Made by a program: the position numbers and the translations under genes. The notes beneath the pieces were generated by a model. The model worked only from the letters and a program-made list of their open reading frames with translations, ran no database searches and was not told the DNA's origin. Source: Azophilus sp026709365 (GTDB lineage Bacteria; Pseudomonadota; Gammaproteobacteria; Pseudomonadales; Azotimanducaceae). Taken from it: a DNA stretch of 64,000 nucleotides. This document shows, in pieces, positions 37,101 to 44,698 of the stretch (position 1 is the first letter of the stretch; each line of letters begins with the position of its first letter). Where the stretch lies: contig OZ241345.1 of NCBI GenBank assembly GCA_965200175.1, forward strand, positions 2,604,001 through 2,668,000, in the 5' to 3' direction.

Positions 37101-38709
37101 TGAAGTAATCGTAGAGCAGGCGCGGCTTGTCGGACATCACCGCCAAGGCGGCGTCGTTGCCCATGGAGCCGAGCGGGTCGCGCAGTTCCCTGACCAGCGG
37201 CAGCAGCATGATCTGCAGGGTCTCGACGGTGTAGCCCAAGGCGTTCATGCGGGCGGTCAAGGTCGCCGGATCCGCGGCGGGGACTTGGGCGGCGGGCAGC
37301 TCGTCCAAGTCGATGCGCTGCTTCCTCAGCCACTCGCCGTAGGGCCGCGCCTTGGCCCACTCCGACTTGATCTCCTCGTCGGGGATCATGCGGCCCTGCT
37401 CGAAGTCGATCAGGAAGATGCGGCCCGGCTGCAGGCGGCCCTTCTCCACCACCTTGGCGGGGTCCACCGGCACCACGCCGGTCTCCGACGCCATGATGCA
37501 CTTGCCGTCGTCGGTGATGAGGTAGCGGCTCGGCCGCAGGCCGTTGCGGTCGAGCACGGCGCCGATGGTCGTGCCGTCGGTGAAGGCGATGGAGGCGGGC
37601 CCGTCCCACGGCTCCATCAGGCAGGAGTGGTATTCGTAGAAGTCGCGCCGGGCCGGGTCCATGCCGCCGTGCTGCTGCCAGGCTTCCGGAATCATCATCA
37701 GCACCGCTTCCTGCAGCGTGCGCCCGCTCATCAGCAGGAACTCCAGCACGTTGTCGAAGGTGCCCGAATCCGAGCAGTCCGCCTCGACGATGGGGAACAG
37801 CTTGGGCAGGTCGTCCCCGAAGCGCTCCGAACGCACCACGCCTTCGCGCGAGTTCATGGCGTTGGCGTTGCCGAGCAGGGTGTTGATCTCGCCGTTGTGG
37901 CTCATGAAGCGGTTCGGCTGCGCCCGATCCCAGGAGGGGAAGGTGTTGGTGCTGAACCGCGAGTGGACCATGGCCAGATGGGACTCGAACTCCTCGTCGG
38001 CCAAATCGTCGAAGAAGGGGCCAAGCTGCTTGGGCGTGAGCATGCCCTTATAGACGATCACCTTCGAGGACAGCGAGCAGATGTAGAACATCTTGCGCTG
38101 GCTTAGGTTGGCGGCGCCGCGCAGCCGGTGGGTGGCGTGCTTGCGGATCAGGTAGAGCTTGCGCTCAAAGGCCTCCCGGTCCTCGGCCGCTGCGCCTTTG
38201 GCGGCGATGAACAGCTGCTCCATGTGCGGCATCGCGGCCCGCGCCGCCTTGCCGAGCACGGCGTCATCCGGGCTCACCGGCAGCGGCCGCCAACCAAGGC
38301 AGGCTTGGCCCGCATCCTCGATCACCCAACTCATCAGCGCCTTGCAGCGCTCGCGCTCGGCGGCATCCGTGGGCAGAAAGACGATGCCCGCCCCGTAGCC
38401 GCCCAAGGGCGGCAGTTCAGCGCCCAAGTCTTGGCCGGCGGCCCACTCCATGAAGCGATGCGGCATGCCCAGCAGGATGCCGGCGCCATCGCCGGTGTTC
38501 TTTTCGTAGCCGAGGCCGCCCCGGTGCTCCATGCAGCCGTTCATCGACAGCGCGGATTCGATGATCTCCCGGCTCGGCCGGCCCTTGATGTCGCAAATGA
38601 ACCCGACGCCGCAGCTGTCCTTCTCCCAAGCCGGGTCGTACAAGCCCCGCTTGGGCGGCAGCCCGCCCAAGGGCGCTTTCCTGTTCTGGCCGTTGCGGAG
38701 TTCGGTCAT
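34114..38709 (-). CDS. gltB: Glutamate synthase (NADPH) large subunit
   Basis: 1531 residues. Ntn glutaminase domain with Cys33 (KDSCGVGF) as the nucleophile after a 32-residue leader that is normally cleaved; a central domain; an FMN barrel with GEGGEDPRRF; 3Fe-4S Cys CIMMRKCHLNTCPVG; and the C-terminal beta-helix. It makes two glutamates from glutamine and 2-oxoglutarate. I chose ATG 38709 because the Cys then sits at the normal distance; the frame is open farther upstream. Together with gltD it is the ammonia-assimilation route, and could capture nitrogen freed by the purine cluster. Confidence 0.95.
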   Translation of the reverse strand: MTELRNGQNRKAPLGGLPPKRGLYDPAWEKDSCGVGFICDIKGRPSREIIESALSMNGCMEHRGGLGYEKNTGDGAGILLGMPHRFMEWAAGQDLGAELPPLGGYGAGIVFLPTDAAERERCKALMSWVIEDAGQACLGWRPLPVSPDDAVLGKAARAAMPHMEQLFIAAKGAAAEDREAFERKLYLIRKHATHRLRGAANLSQRKMFYICSLSSKVIVYKGMLTPKQLGPFFDDLADEEFESHLAMVHSRFSTNTFPSWDRAQPNRFMSHNGEINTLLGNANAMNSREGVVRSERFGDDLPKLFPIVEADCSDSGTFDNVLEFLLMSGRTLQEAVLMMIPEAWQQHGGMDPARRDFYEYHSCLMEPWDGPASIAFTDGTTIGAVLDRNGLRPSRYLITDDGKCIMASETGVVPVDPAKVVEKGRLQPGRIFLIDFEQGRMIPDEEIKSEWAKARPYGEWLRKQRIDLDELPAAQVPAADPATLTARMNALGYTVETLQIMLLPLVRELRDPLGSMGNDAALAVMSDKPRLLYDYFKQRFAQVTNPAIDSIREEVIMALECYCGPERNLLETTEAHAHRLRIAHPILSDGELAAIKHLNHRGWRSATIDITFPAGSGKAGLEAALDRICAEASQAIARGDRLVVLSDRAMGTERVAISALLAVGAVHHHLVAEHERTRIGVIVETGEAREVHHHCLLVGYGADAINPYLAFEALRDAREQGYLHDAPHISSNEDVVAAYRKGVGKGMLKVMAKMGISTLQSYKGAQIFEAVGLAEDVIGRAFRGTASRVRGVGMAVLAEEMERRHRLGYPSRGDNVAVLPNPGDFHWRRHGDTHMWDPQAIADLQVAARANDEAAYWRFAERANSQGTAQACLRGLLRFKPVGPAIDLDEVEPERDIVKRFATGAMSFGSISAESHEALAIAMNRIGGKSNTGEGGEDPRRFEPLPGGDSKRSAIKQVASGRFGVTINYLANADELQIKIVQGAKPGEGGELPGHKVDEVIAGIRHSTPGVGLISPPPHHDIYSIEDIAQLIHDLKNGNPNARISVKLGAEIGVGAVAAGVTKARADHLVIAGDSGGTGASPLTSIKHAGLPWELGIAETHQTLVVNNLRSRVVLQTDGQLKTGRDVAIACLLGAEEFGFATAPLVTLGCIMMRKCHLNTCPVGIATQDPALRRKFQGQPEHAINYFFMVAKELRRIMAELGFRTVNEMVGRVDALDAEAAASHWKSKGVNLSELLTPAQEPAGFLGAYARHSQDHELDRALDNRLIELAGPALVDGGRSGKRVRRELPIVNTNRVVGAMLSHHIIRTVGPKMLQDGAIHFKFKGSAGQSLGCWLAKGVTLEVEGDANDYVGKGLSGGRIIIYPPKASKFAAEDNILIGNVALYGATSGECYFRGVAAERFGVRNSGALAVVEGVGDHGCEYMTGGRVAVLGPTGRNFAAGMSGGIAYVWNPEGAFSALCNPEMVELEPLADPEDVSELRRMVEAHRRHTDSAVAQRLLARWKQALGEFVKVMPVDYKRVLMQRKSMIAAG

Positions 38710-38882
38710 TGATGCATCGGGTCCTTCGTTCGGTGCGTTGCCAAGGGAAGACTCGCCAGCGCCTTTCCAAGCCCAAGCAACCCGTTTGCTCCGCACTGTC
38801 GTCGAGCAGGGCGGGCATCGGTGGCCAGCGCCAAGGCGAGCGACGAACCTTCGCAAAAAAAGCTGGATGAATCAAGAACCCG

Positions 38883-38960
38883 CGCACCCGCTTTGCGGGT
38901 GCGTTGGAGTTTCGCTGGCGCGAAACTCCGCGCCTGTTGGCCGATGGGGACTCGGCCGGC
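38883..38960 (+). repeat. Dispersed palindromic repeat, copy R5
   Basis: CGCACCCGC-TTT-GCGGGTGCG (38883-38903), core GGAGTTTCGC-TGGC-GCGAAACTCC (38906-38929), then a decayed tail. It lies in the 512-base gap upstream of gltB, which otherwise holds only the MITE-like element at 39011. Confidence 0.8.
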
Positions 38961-39010
38961 CGACCTGACGCCGGAAACGCTACTGTTGGCGAAAGCGCAC
39001 CGAACAGGGA

Positions 39011-39144
39011 GTAGTGGCTCAGTTTGACTTTGGCTGGGCTTGAGCGACGGGACGAAACGCCCGTTTCAAGCGAGATCCCCGGAGCGAGGGCGTCCCGCCC
39101 TCGACTGAATCGCGGCGATGACGTGAGTCAAACTGAACCACTAC
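39011..39144. mobile_element. MITE-like element with 19-bp terminal inverted repeats
   Basis: GTAGTGGCTCAGTTTGACT (39011-39029) is matched in reverse by AGTCAAACTGAACCACTAC (39126-39144) with one mismatch. The 134-bp element has no open frame; inside it GAGGGCG-TCC-CGCCCTC can pair. The flanks CGAACAGGGA and CGAGCAGGGG are similar but not identical, so a target duplication is uncertain. No related transposase gene is in the window. Confidence 0.55.
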
Positions 39145-39221
39145 CGAGCAGGGGCAAACTCTTGACCAACTGAAAAATTTAGCTATGTTTCTGGCTAGAT
39201 ATGCGGAGTAGGCGAACATCC

Positions 39222-39455
39222 ATGTACATTGTCAATGTTCATCAGGCCAAATCCCAGCTTTCCCGCCTGCTGGTTCGCGCGGAAGCGGGCGACGACGTGG
39301 TGATCGCGCGTCGTGGCGAGCCTGTTGTGCGCCTGGTTGTCTGCAAGCCTCGGGGAAAGCGCCAACCCGATGTCCTGAAAGGGAAGCTGGACGTCCCGGA
39401 CAGTTTCTTCGACCCGCTTTCCAGGGACGAGCTTGCCGCCTGGGAAGGCCAGTAA
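39222..39455 (+). CDS. Phd/YefM family antitoxin
   Basis: 77 residues from ATG 39222 (GGAGTAGG upstream). MYIVNVHQAKSQLSRLLVRAEAG then VVIARRGEPVVRLVV is the typical Phd DNA-binding and dimerisation fold; the tail (SFFDPLSRDELAAWEG) is the toxin-binding helix. Antitoxins of this type bind their own promoter and neutralise the toxin. The PIN toxin starts 2 bases after its stop. Confidence 0.88.
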   Translation: MYIVNVHQAKSQLSRLLVRAEAGDDVVIARRGEPVVRLVVCKPRGKRQPDVLKGKLDVPDSFFDPLSRDELAAWEGQ

Positions 39456-39456
39456 G

Positions 39457-39843
39457 TTGTCCTTTCTGCTGGACACCCATGCGTTTCTCTGGTGGCTTTC
39501 CGACAGCGGCCGATTGTCCGCGCCGGCAAGCCGCGCCATTGCGGAACCCGAGAACGAGATTTTGGTCAGCGCGGCCACGGCTTGGGAAATCGCGACCAAG
39601 TTTCGAATCGGCAAACTCCCCGGCCGCGAGCCAGTGGCGCTTGATGTGGCGGGGCACATAGCCAGCCAAGGATTCAGCGAGCTGGCAATCAGCGTTGACG
39701 ACGCGGAGCGGGCCGGACGATTGCAAGGCGCTCATCGCGATCCGTTCGACCGCCTGCTCGCCGCACAAGCCTTGGCGCGTGGCCTGGGCATTGTTTCAAT
39801 CGACGCCGCATTCGATCAATTCAGCGTTCATCGCGTTTGGTGA
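39457..39843 (+). CDS. vapC: VapC-type PIN-domain RNase toxin
   Basis: 128 residues with the acidic PIN set Asp6 (LLDTHAFLWWL), Glu44 (SAATAWEIATK), Asp95/Asp98 (HRDPFDRLL) and Asp116 (VSIDAAFDQF). VapC toxins cut tRNA or rRNA with Mg2+ or Mn2+. TTG 39457 is taken as the start with GGAAGG ahead; TTG 39433 is possible. It forms a standard antitoxin-toxin pair with the Phd gene. Confidence 0.88.
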   Translation: MSFLLDTHAFLWWLSDSGRLSAPASRAIAEPENEILVSAATAWEIATKFRIGKLPGREPVALDVAGHIASQGFSELAISVDDAERAGRLQGAHRDPFDRLLAAQALARGLGIVSIDAAFDQFSVHRVW

Positions 39844-40035
39844 CGCGACACCTGAGCGAGCGCCGCCTCCCAACCATCTTGTTCGCGGGAAGGATCGGCC
39901 TTGGATCCGGCTCCTTTTTGCTCTGGAAGCTGCACTCCGTGCCATTGGTCAGGCCGGTCTGGTCTCCCTGCGGGTGGTCGTGGTGGCGCCGCTGCTGGTG
40001 ATGGCACTAATTGGGGCTTTTGCTATGCTGGCGCC

Positions 40036-41166
40036 ATGAGGGTACAGCGAGCTCCCAATCCCTTCGTGCCAGGACGCGGCGGCTTGCCGCCCTGCCTCGC
40101 GGGCCGGGAAAACGAGCAGCGCAGGTTGCTCAACCTGGTGGACTACCTTTGGGCCGGTCGCGGGGCGCCCCGCGAAGCGGTTCTCTCCGGGCCTCGAGGC
40201 AACGGCAAAACGGCGCTGCTGCGCTGGCTGCAACGCACCATTGAAGCGGGCGAGCCGGACTTTGACGTCGTCTGGCTGACACCCAACGACATTCCGGGGC
40301 TCGATCCCCTGGCCAATGCGCTGATGCCGCCTTCCCGATTCGCCTCGCTGCTGCCCGAATCCGTGTCCTTCTCGGTCGGGGTCGGCAAAATGGGCTGGAA
40401 GCTCAACGGCCAAGGCCAGTCGTTCACCTCGCTTCTCACCCTGCGTTGCGCGCGGCGGCCGCTGGTGCTGCTGTTGGACGAAGCCCACGTGCTGGCTCAG
40501 GACGTGGGCCAAACGTTGTTGAACTCCGCCCAGGTCGTTGCTGCGCAGGCGCCTTTTCTGCTGGTCATGGCGGGCACCCCCGGCCTGCAGGCGCATCTCA
40601 ACACCCTTTCCGCCACCTTTTGGAGCCGGGCGGAGAAGCTGGGGATCGGTCGCTTGGACGAGGCTGCGGCGGGCTTGGCGCTGTCCAGGCCAATGGCCGA
40701 CGAGAAGCCCTCGATCGACTTTGACGCCGACGCCTTGAACCGGGTGGTTCGGGACTGCCAAGGCTACCCGTACTTCATCCAGCTGTGGGGCGCCGCCCTT
40801 TGGGCGGCAGCCCGTTCGGAAGGCACCGCCCGAGTGACGAATTCGGTCCAGGAGAGCGCCGCAGCCGAGTTTGGACGGCAACGATTGGCTTACTACGAAG
40901 ATCGACGCGAAGAGCTCGAACGACAGGAACTGCTGCCGGTTGCGGCTCACTTGGCCGCCGCCTTCAACAACTCGGCGCCCTTGCGGAGCCTGGAACTCAA
41001 CACAGCGATAGGCGAAGCCCTAACGGACCCATCGACCCGGCAAGTCCTCGATCGCCGCGACCGCTTGGCGGCGTTGGGTTACGTCTGGAAGCCCCCGGAG
41101 GCAGGAGACGCTTGGCTGCCGGGCATTCCAAGCCTCATGGACTACGTGGCCGCGAGTGCGGGCTAG
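40036..41166 (+). CDS. Stand-alone AAA/Orc1-like ATPase
   Basis: 376 residues. FVPGRGGLPPCLAGRENEQ at the N-end (Cdc6/Orc1-like entry), Walker A GPRGNGKT (52-59), Walker B LVLLLDEAHV (about 142-151), sensor-like MAGTPGLQ, and a C-terminal winged-helix-like part. This is the AAA_16/KAP-like class found in regulators and defence modules. ATG 40036 has no ribosome site; the preceding TATGCT could be a -10 box for a leaderless message, which is speculative. No partner gene is next to it except the VapC pair upstream. Confidence 0.7.
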   Translation: MRVQRAPNPFVPGRGGLPPCLAGRENEQRRLLNLVDYLWAGRGAPREAVLSGPRGNGKTALLRWLQRTIEAGEPDFDVVWLTPNDIPGLDPLANALMPPSRFASLLPESVSFSVGVGKMGWKLNGQGQSFTSLLTLRCARRPLVLLLDEAHVLAQDVGQTLLNSAQVVAAQAPFLLVMAGTPGLQAHLNTLSATFWSRAEKLGIGRLDEAAAGLALSRPMADEKPSIDFDADALNRVVRDCQGYPYFIQLWGAALWAAARSEGTARVTNSVQESAAAEFGRQRLAYYEDRREELERQELLPVAAHLAAAFNNSAPLRSLELNTAIGEALTDPSTRQVLDRRDRLAALGYVWKPPEAGDAWLPGIPSLMDYVAASAG

Positions 41167-41541
41167 CGTCGGCCCTGAAGCCAGACTCTTCAACCCCGCC
41201 GATGGCCCGGAACTTGCCTACGGTGGACAGCTAAAGCAGATGGCGCAGTCCGCAGGCTGGTTAAGGGAAGTTAGTGGCATGCCAATCGCGGGACTACGGG
41301 CTGATGAACCAAAGCCATTTCCTGGAGAGCCCCAATGCGGTGGCCACCCAGCAGGAGAAGTTCAACATGCGTGCGCTGCATGAGCGAGCGGACGCGATGT
41401 CGATTTACGAATTGCCGACGCAGCCGCGGCTTCGGCCGGCTCCTGAACTGCCGAGCACAGTCATCGCAAGGGCGGCGGCAAAGCCCATGTTGGCTTCGCT
41501 TGACTGTCCAGGCACCGACTTTGACAAGACCCGAGGATCCA
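41167..41541. other. 375-base gap, no gene recognised
   Basis: Short open frames on both strands exist, but none has a ribosome site or recognisable protein. No R-family repeat is present. The left part follows the ATPase stop; the right part should hold the promoter of the adenine deaminase gene. Confidence 0.5.
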
Positions 41542-43500
41542 ATGATGAGATGCCGCGAATCCAACCCAACCGCCGTCGCGACGGCTACATCCTGCGCCGG
41601 CGCCCGCGCCAAGCGTCGCCGGTTGACGCTGCTAGCCTGTTTGGCGGCCCTGCTGGCGCTGCCCTTGGCGGCGGCCGATCCCGTCATGGTCCTGCGGCCG
41701 GAGATCCACGTGCGCCAGGCCCTGATCCAGGTGGCGCTAGCCAGGGCGCCGGCTGATCTCATCATCAGCAACGCCACCGTCCTGAACGTGTTCACCGGCG
41801 AGTGGCAGCCGGCCCAGGACATCGTGGTGCTGGGCAAGCGCATCGCCTGGGTCGGCGCCACGGGCGCTTGGCCGGGCGAGGCGGGCAGCCGCTTCGACGC
41901 CAGCGGCCAATGGGCGGTGCCCGGCTTCGGCGAATCGCACAAGCACATCGAAAGCAGCTACCTGACGCCGGAATACGAGGCGGCGCTGGTGATCCCCCGC
42001 GGCAACACTTGGACCGTTGAGGGCTCCCACGAACTCTCCAACGTCGTCGGCAAGCACAACGTCGACTTTTGGCTGATGGCCGAGGATGCCGGCAGCCCGC
42101 TGAAGATATTCCCCGCCGTGGGGTCGGCAACGCCGCCCACGGTCTATGAGCGCGGCGCCGGCTACTACGGCTATCAGGAGATGCGCGACTTCCTTGCCGG
42201 CGACCTGCGCGTGGTGGGCCTGGGCGAAGTCATGGACTGGCCGGCCGTCAGCAACCCCGGCGCGCCCGGCAACCAACGCATCTGGGAGATGATTCAGGCC
42301 ACCTGGGATCAGCGCGGCGTGGTCGAGGGGCATGGCAGCGGCCTGCATGGCATCGCCGAGATCAACGCCTTCGCCGCCGCCGGCCTGTCCTCAGACCACG
42401 AGGTGCGGCTCGCGGATGAGGGTCTGGAGAAGCTGCGCCGCGGGGTCTTCCTGGAAGTGCGCACCACCGCGACGCGGCCGTTGTTCACGAAGCTCCTGGA
42501 ACTGGGCATTGAGGATTGGAGCAACATATCGGTCACCACCGATGACCGCGACGTCGCAGCCACCGTGCAACTGGGCTCCATGGACTACAACATCCGCCTG
42601 GCCATCGAAGCCGGCGTGCCCGCCAAGACCGCCTACATGATGGGCAGCTTCAACACCGCCAGGCACTTCCGCATCGACCACCTGGTCGGCGCCATCGCGC
42701 CGGGGCGCTTCGCCGACATCGTCCTGCTGGACGATCCGGACACCGTCTCGATCACGCAGGTCTTCGCCAACGGGCGGCTCGCCAGCAAGGGGTCCGAGTA
42801 CCTGCTGCCGATTCCCAAGATCGACTACCCGGCATGGGCGCGCCAAACCATGTCGCTGGGACGCCAGGTGACGGCGGCGGACTTCGCCATCCCCGCACCG
42901 GCCGGGCGCAGCGAGGTGAACGTCGCGCTCATGGAGCCGTTCCGCTTCGACCCGGACTTCATTCGCGACACCATGCCGGTCACCGACGGGCTGGTGCTGG
43001 CCGACCCGGGGCGCGGCATCGCCAAGGTGGCGGTGGTGGATCGCTACCACGGCCAAGCGGCGACTTCGCGCATGTTCTGGCGCAACGTCGGGCCCCGGAC
43101 GCCGGGCTCGGCGTTGGCCAGCTCCCAGATGCACGACATCCACAACATCTGGGCGCTCGGCAACGACGATGCGGCAATGGCGCTGGCCGTCAACACGGTC
43201 GCGGAGCTGGATGGCGGCTGGGCGCTGGTCAGCGGCGGCAAGGTGGTCGCCACCGTCCGGCTGGACATCGGCGGCTTGATGACCGCGCGCCCGGTGGCGG
43301 AGGTGGCCGCCGAGGTGGAGGCCTTGTTTGCGGCCGCCGACGGCATGGAGTGGATCGGCCAACCGGGCCTGCCGGAGCGCATGCGCTTCGCCTTTCTGAC
43401 GGCCTCGCCCTGGAAGTGGCAACTGGTTGCGCCCTATGCGGACAACCCCGGCGGCTTCGTGGACGTCACCAGCGGGCGAACCCATCCCGTTGTCTGGTAA
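41542..43500 (+). CDS. ade: Adenine deaminase, apparently exported
   Basis: 652 residues. The AdeC-type amidohydrolase core is complete: PGFGESHKHIES, GLGEVMDWPAV, EGHGSGLHGI with LSSDHE, TTDDRDVA and NTARHFRIDHLVGAIAPG. Unusually there is a clear signal peptide: basic RAKRRR, then LTLLACLAALLALPLAAA (about 28-45). Adenine deaminase normally works in the cytoplasm, making hypoxanthine and ammonia with a binuclear metal site. ATG 41542 follows GAGG at six bases. The next gene (HupE-like) starts inside its end. It feeds the purine pathway of this window. Confidence 0.82.
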   Translation: MMRCRESNPTAVATATSCAGARAKRRRLTLLACLAALLALPLAAADPVMVLRPEIHVRQALIQVALARAPADLIISNATVLNVFTGEWQPAQDIVVLGKRIAWVGATGAWPGEAGSRFDASGQWAVPGFGESHKHIESSYLTPEYEAALVIPRGNTWTVEGSHELSNVVGKHNVDFWLMAEDAGSPLKIFPAVGSATPPTVYERGAGYYGYQEMRDFLAGDLRVVGLGEVMDWPAVSNPGAPGNQRIWEMIQATWDQRGVVEGHGSGLHGIAEINAFAAAGLSSDHEVRLADEGLEKLRRGVFLEVRTTATRPLFTKLLELGIEDWSNISVTTDDRDVAATVQLGSMDYNIRLAIEAGVPAKTAYMMGSFNTARHFRIDHLVGAIAPGRFADIVLLDDPDTVSITQVFANGRLASKGSEYLLPIPKIDYPAWARQTMSLGRQVTAADFAIPAPAGRSEVNVALMEPFRFDPDFIRDTMPVTDGLVLADPGRGIAKVAVVDRYHGQAATSRMFWRNVGPRTPGSALASSQMHDIHNIWALGNDDAAMALAVNTVAELDGGWALVSGGKVVATVRLDIGGLMTARPVAEVAAEVEALFAAADGMEWIGQPGLPERMRFAFLTASPWKWQLVAPYADNPGGFVDVTSGRTHPVVW

Positions 43501-44623
43501 ATGCCTGCCGCTGCTGCTGGCCGCAAGCCTTTGGCCCGTCGAGGGGCTGGCGCACTTGATGAACATGAGCCAAGTGCGTGGCGGCTTGGACCCCTCAGGT
43601 GAGCTCAGGCTGGTGATGCGCATGGATCTGCAGCGTCAGCTGGGCGGTGCTGCGGCCTATCACCGGCTGTCAGCCTTAGGCGGCGCCGCACTCGCGCACC
43701 CCAGCTACCAAGCGCATTGGCAAGCGCTGCTGGACGCCGTTGAGGTGAGCCAACGCGGGCAGCGGCTGAGGTCGCGCCTGCGCCGGGTTGAGCCGCCCGA
43801 AGGCTACCGCCTGGAACAGTTCACCAGCGGCTTCAGTTGGCCGATGACCGAGCTGGAGCTGACGCTGAGCGTCGATCCGCAGCTTCCGATCAAGGTGCGC
43901 TTTCGGTCCAGCTTCGCCTTTGAGGAGCCGATTGCGCTGACCTTGGAGACCGCCTCCGGAGACAACCGCCGCACCCGCCTGCTGGTCGCCAATCAGCAAA
44001 GCGCGCCCTTTCTCGGCCACGCCAATCCGGCCTACGCAAACCAGCCGGCCACCGGCTCCCCGCAAATCGCGGCGCTTGGGGCCTTCGTGGTTCAAGGCTT
44101 GGTGCATGTCCTGCCGCTGGGGCCGGATCATCTGCTGTTCCTGCTGTGCCTGTACCTGGGCTGCCAAAACCCGCGGCAGCTCGTGGTGCTGGTCAGCTGG
44201 TTCACGCTCGCCCACAGCTTAAGTTTGGCGGCGGCGGCCTATCGGCTGGTGCCCGTGCCAACGGCCTGGGTGGAGGCGCTGATCGTCGCTTCCATACTGT
44301 GGCTGGCCATCGCCAACCTGCGCCATCCAGGCGGGCTGGCGGTCAGGGTTCCGGTGATTGCGCTGTTCGGGCTTCTGCACGGGCTGGGCTTCGCCACCGC
44401 GCTGCGGGCGTTGGACGTCGATCCCGGCAACTTCCTGTTGACCTTGCTGGCCTTCAACGTCGGCGTCGAGATCGGCCAACTGGGCTTCATCGGCGTTTTG
44501 GCGCTGCTGCTGCACTGGCCGCTGCGGCAGCGCTGGGGCCAAAGCCGGGTGCGAATGCCCCTGGCCGCGCTGGCGACCTTGGCATCCTCGGTCTGGCTGG
44601 CGCAGCGGATCGGCGCGCTGTGA
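43490..44623 (+). CDS. HupE/UreJ-like membrane protein with periplasmic domain
   Basis: 377 residues from TTG 43490, overlapping the deaminase stop by 11 bases. Signal sequence KCLPLLLAASLWPVEGLA, an extracytoplasmic domain (about 25-190) and then six hydrophobic helices. The helix motif HVLPLGPDHLLFLLCLYLG and LFGLLHGLGFATAL are typical of HupE/UreJ_2 proteins, thought to move nickel, cobalt or other ions. Coupling to an exported metal-dependent deaminase suggests it supplies or handles the metal; this is inference. Confidence 0.7.
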   Translation: MSGKCLPLLLAASLWPVEGLAHLMNMSQVRGGLDPSGELRLVMRMDLQRQLGGAAAYHRLSALGGAALAHPSYQAHWQALLDAVEVSQRGQRLRSRLRRVEPPEGYRLEQFTSGFSWPMTELELTLSVDPQLPIKVRFRSSFAFEEPIALTLETASGDNRRTRLLVANQQSAPFLGHANPAYANQPATGSPQIAALGAFVVQGLVHVLPLGPDHLLFLLCLYLGCQNPRQLVVLVSWFTLAHSLSLAAAAYRLVPVPTAWVEALIVASILWLAIANLRHPGGLAVRVPVIALFGLLHGLGFATALRALDVDPGNFLLTLLAFNVGVEIGQLGFIGVLALLLHWPLRQRWGQSRVRMPLAALATLASSVWLAQRIGAL

Positions 44624-44698
44624 GGCGGCTGCTTCGGCATTCCCAAGCCGCCCTGCCGCGGACGCCGGGGCAGCGGCTGCCCGTTGAGGCATGAGGCG

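Noticed and set aside
35038..38106. A 1022-codon open frame opposite gltB, and similar long frames opposite scpA, pccB, gltD and xdhB (for example 32604-34148, 30809-32713, 50430-53114)
   Set aside because: They are antisense to clearly recognised enzymes, have repetitive Arg/Gly/Ala/His-rich translations with no domain, and arise from high G+C in third positions.
41274..41756. 160-codon plus-strand frame before the adenine deaminase
   Set aside because: It runs into the deaminase in another frame, becomes Gly/Ala/Pro-rich there, and has no recognisable domain.
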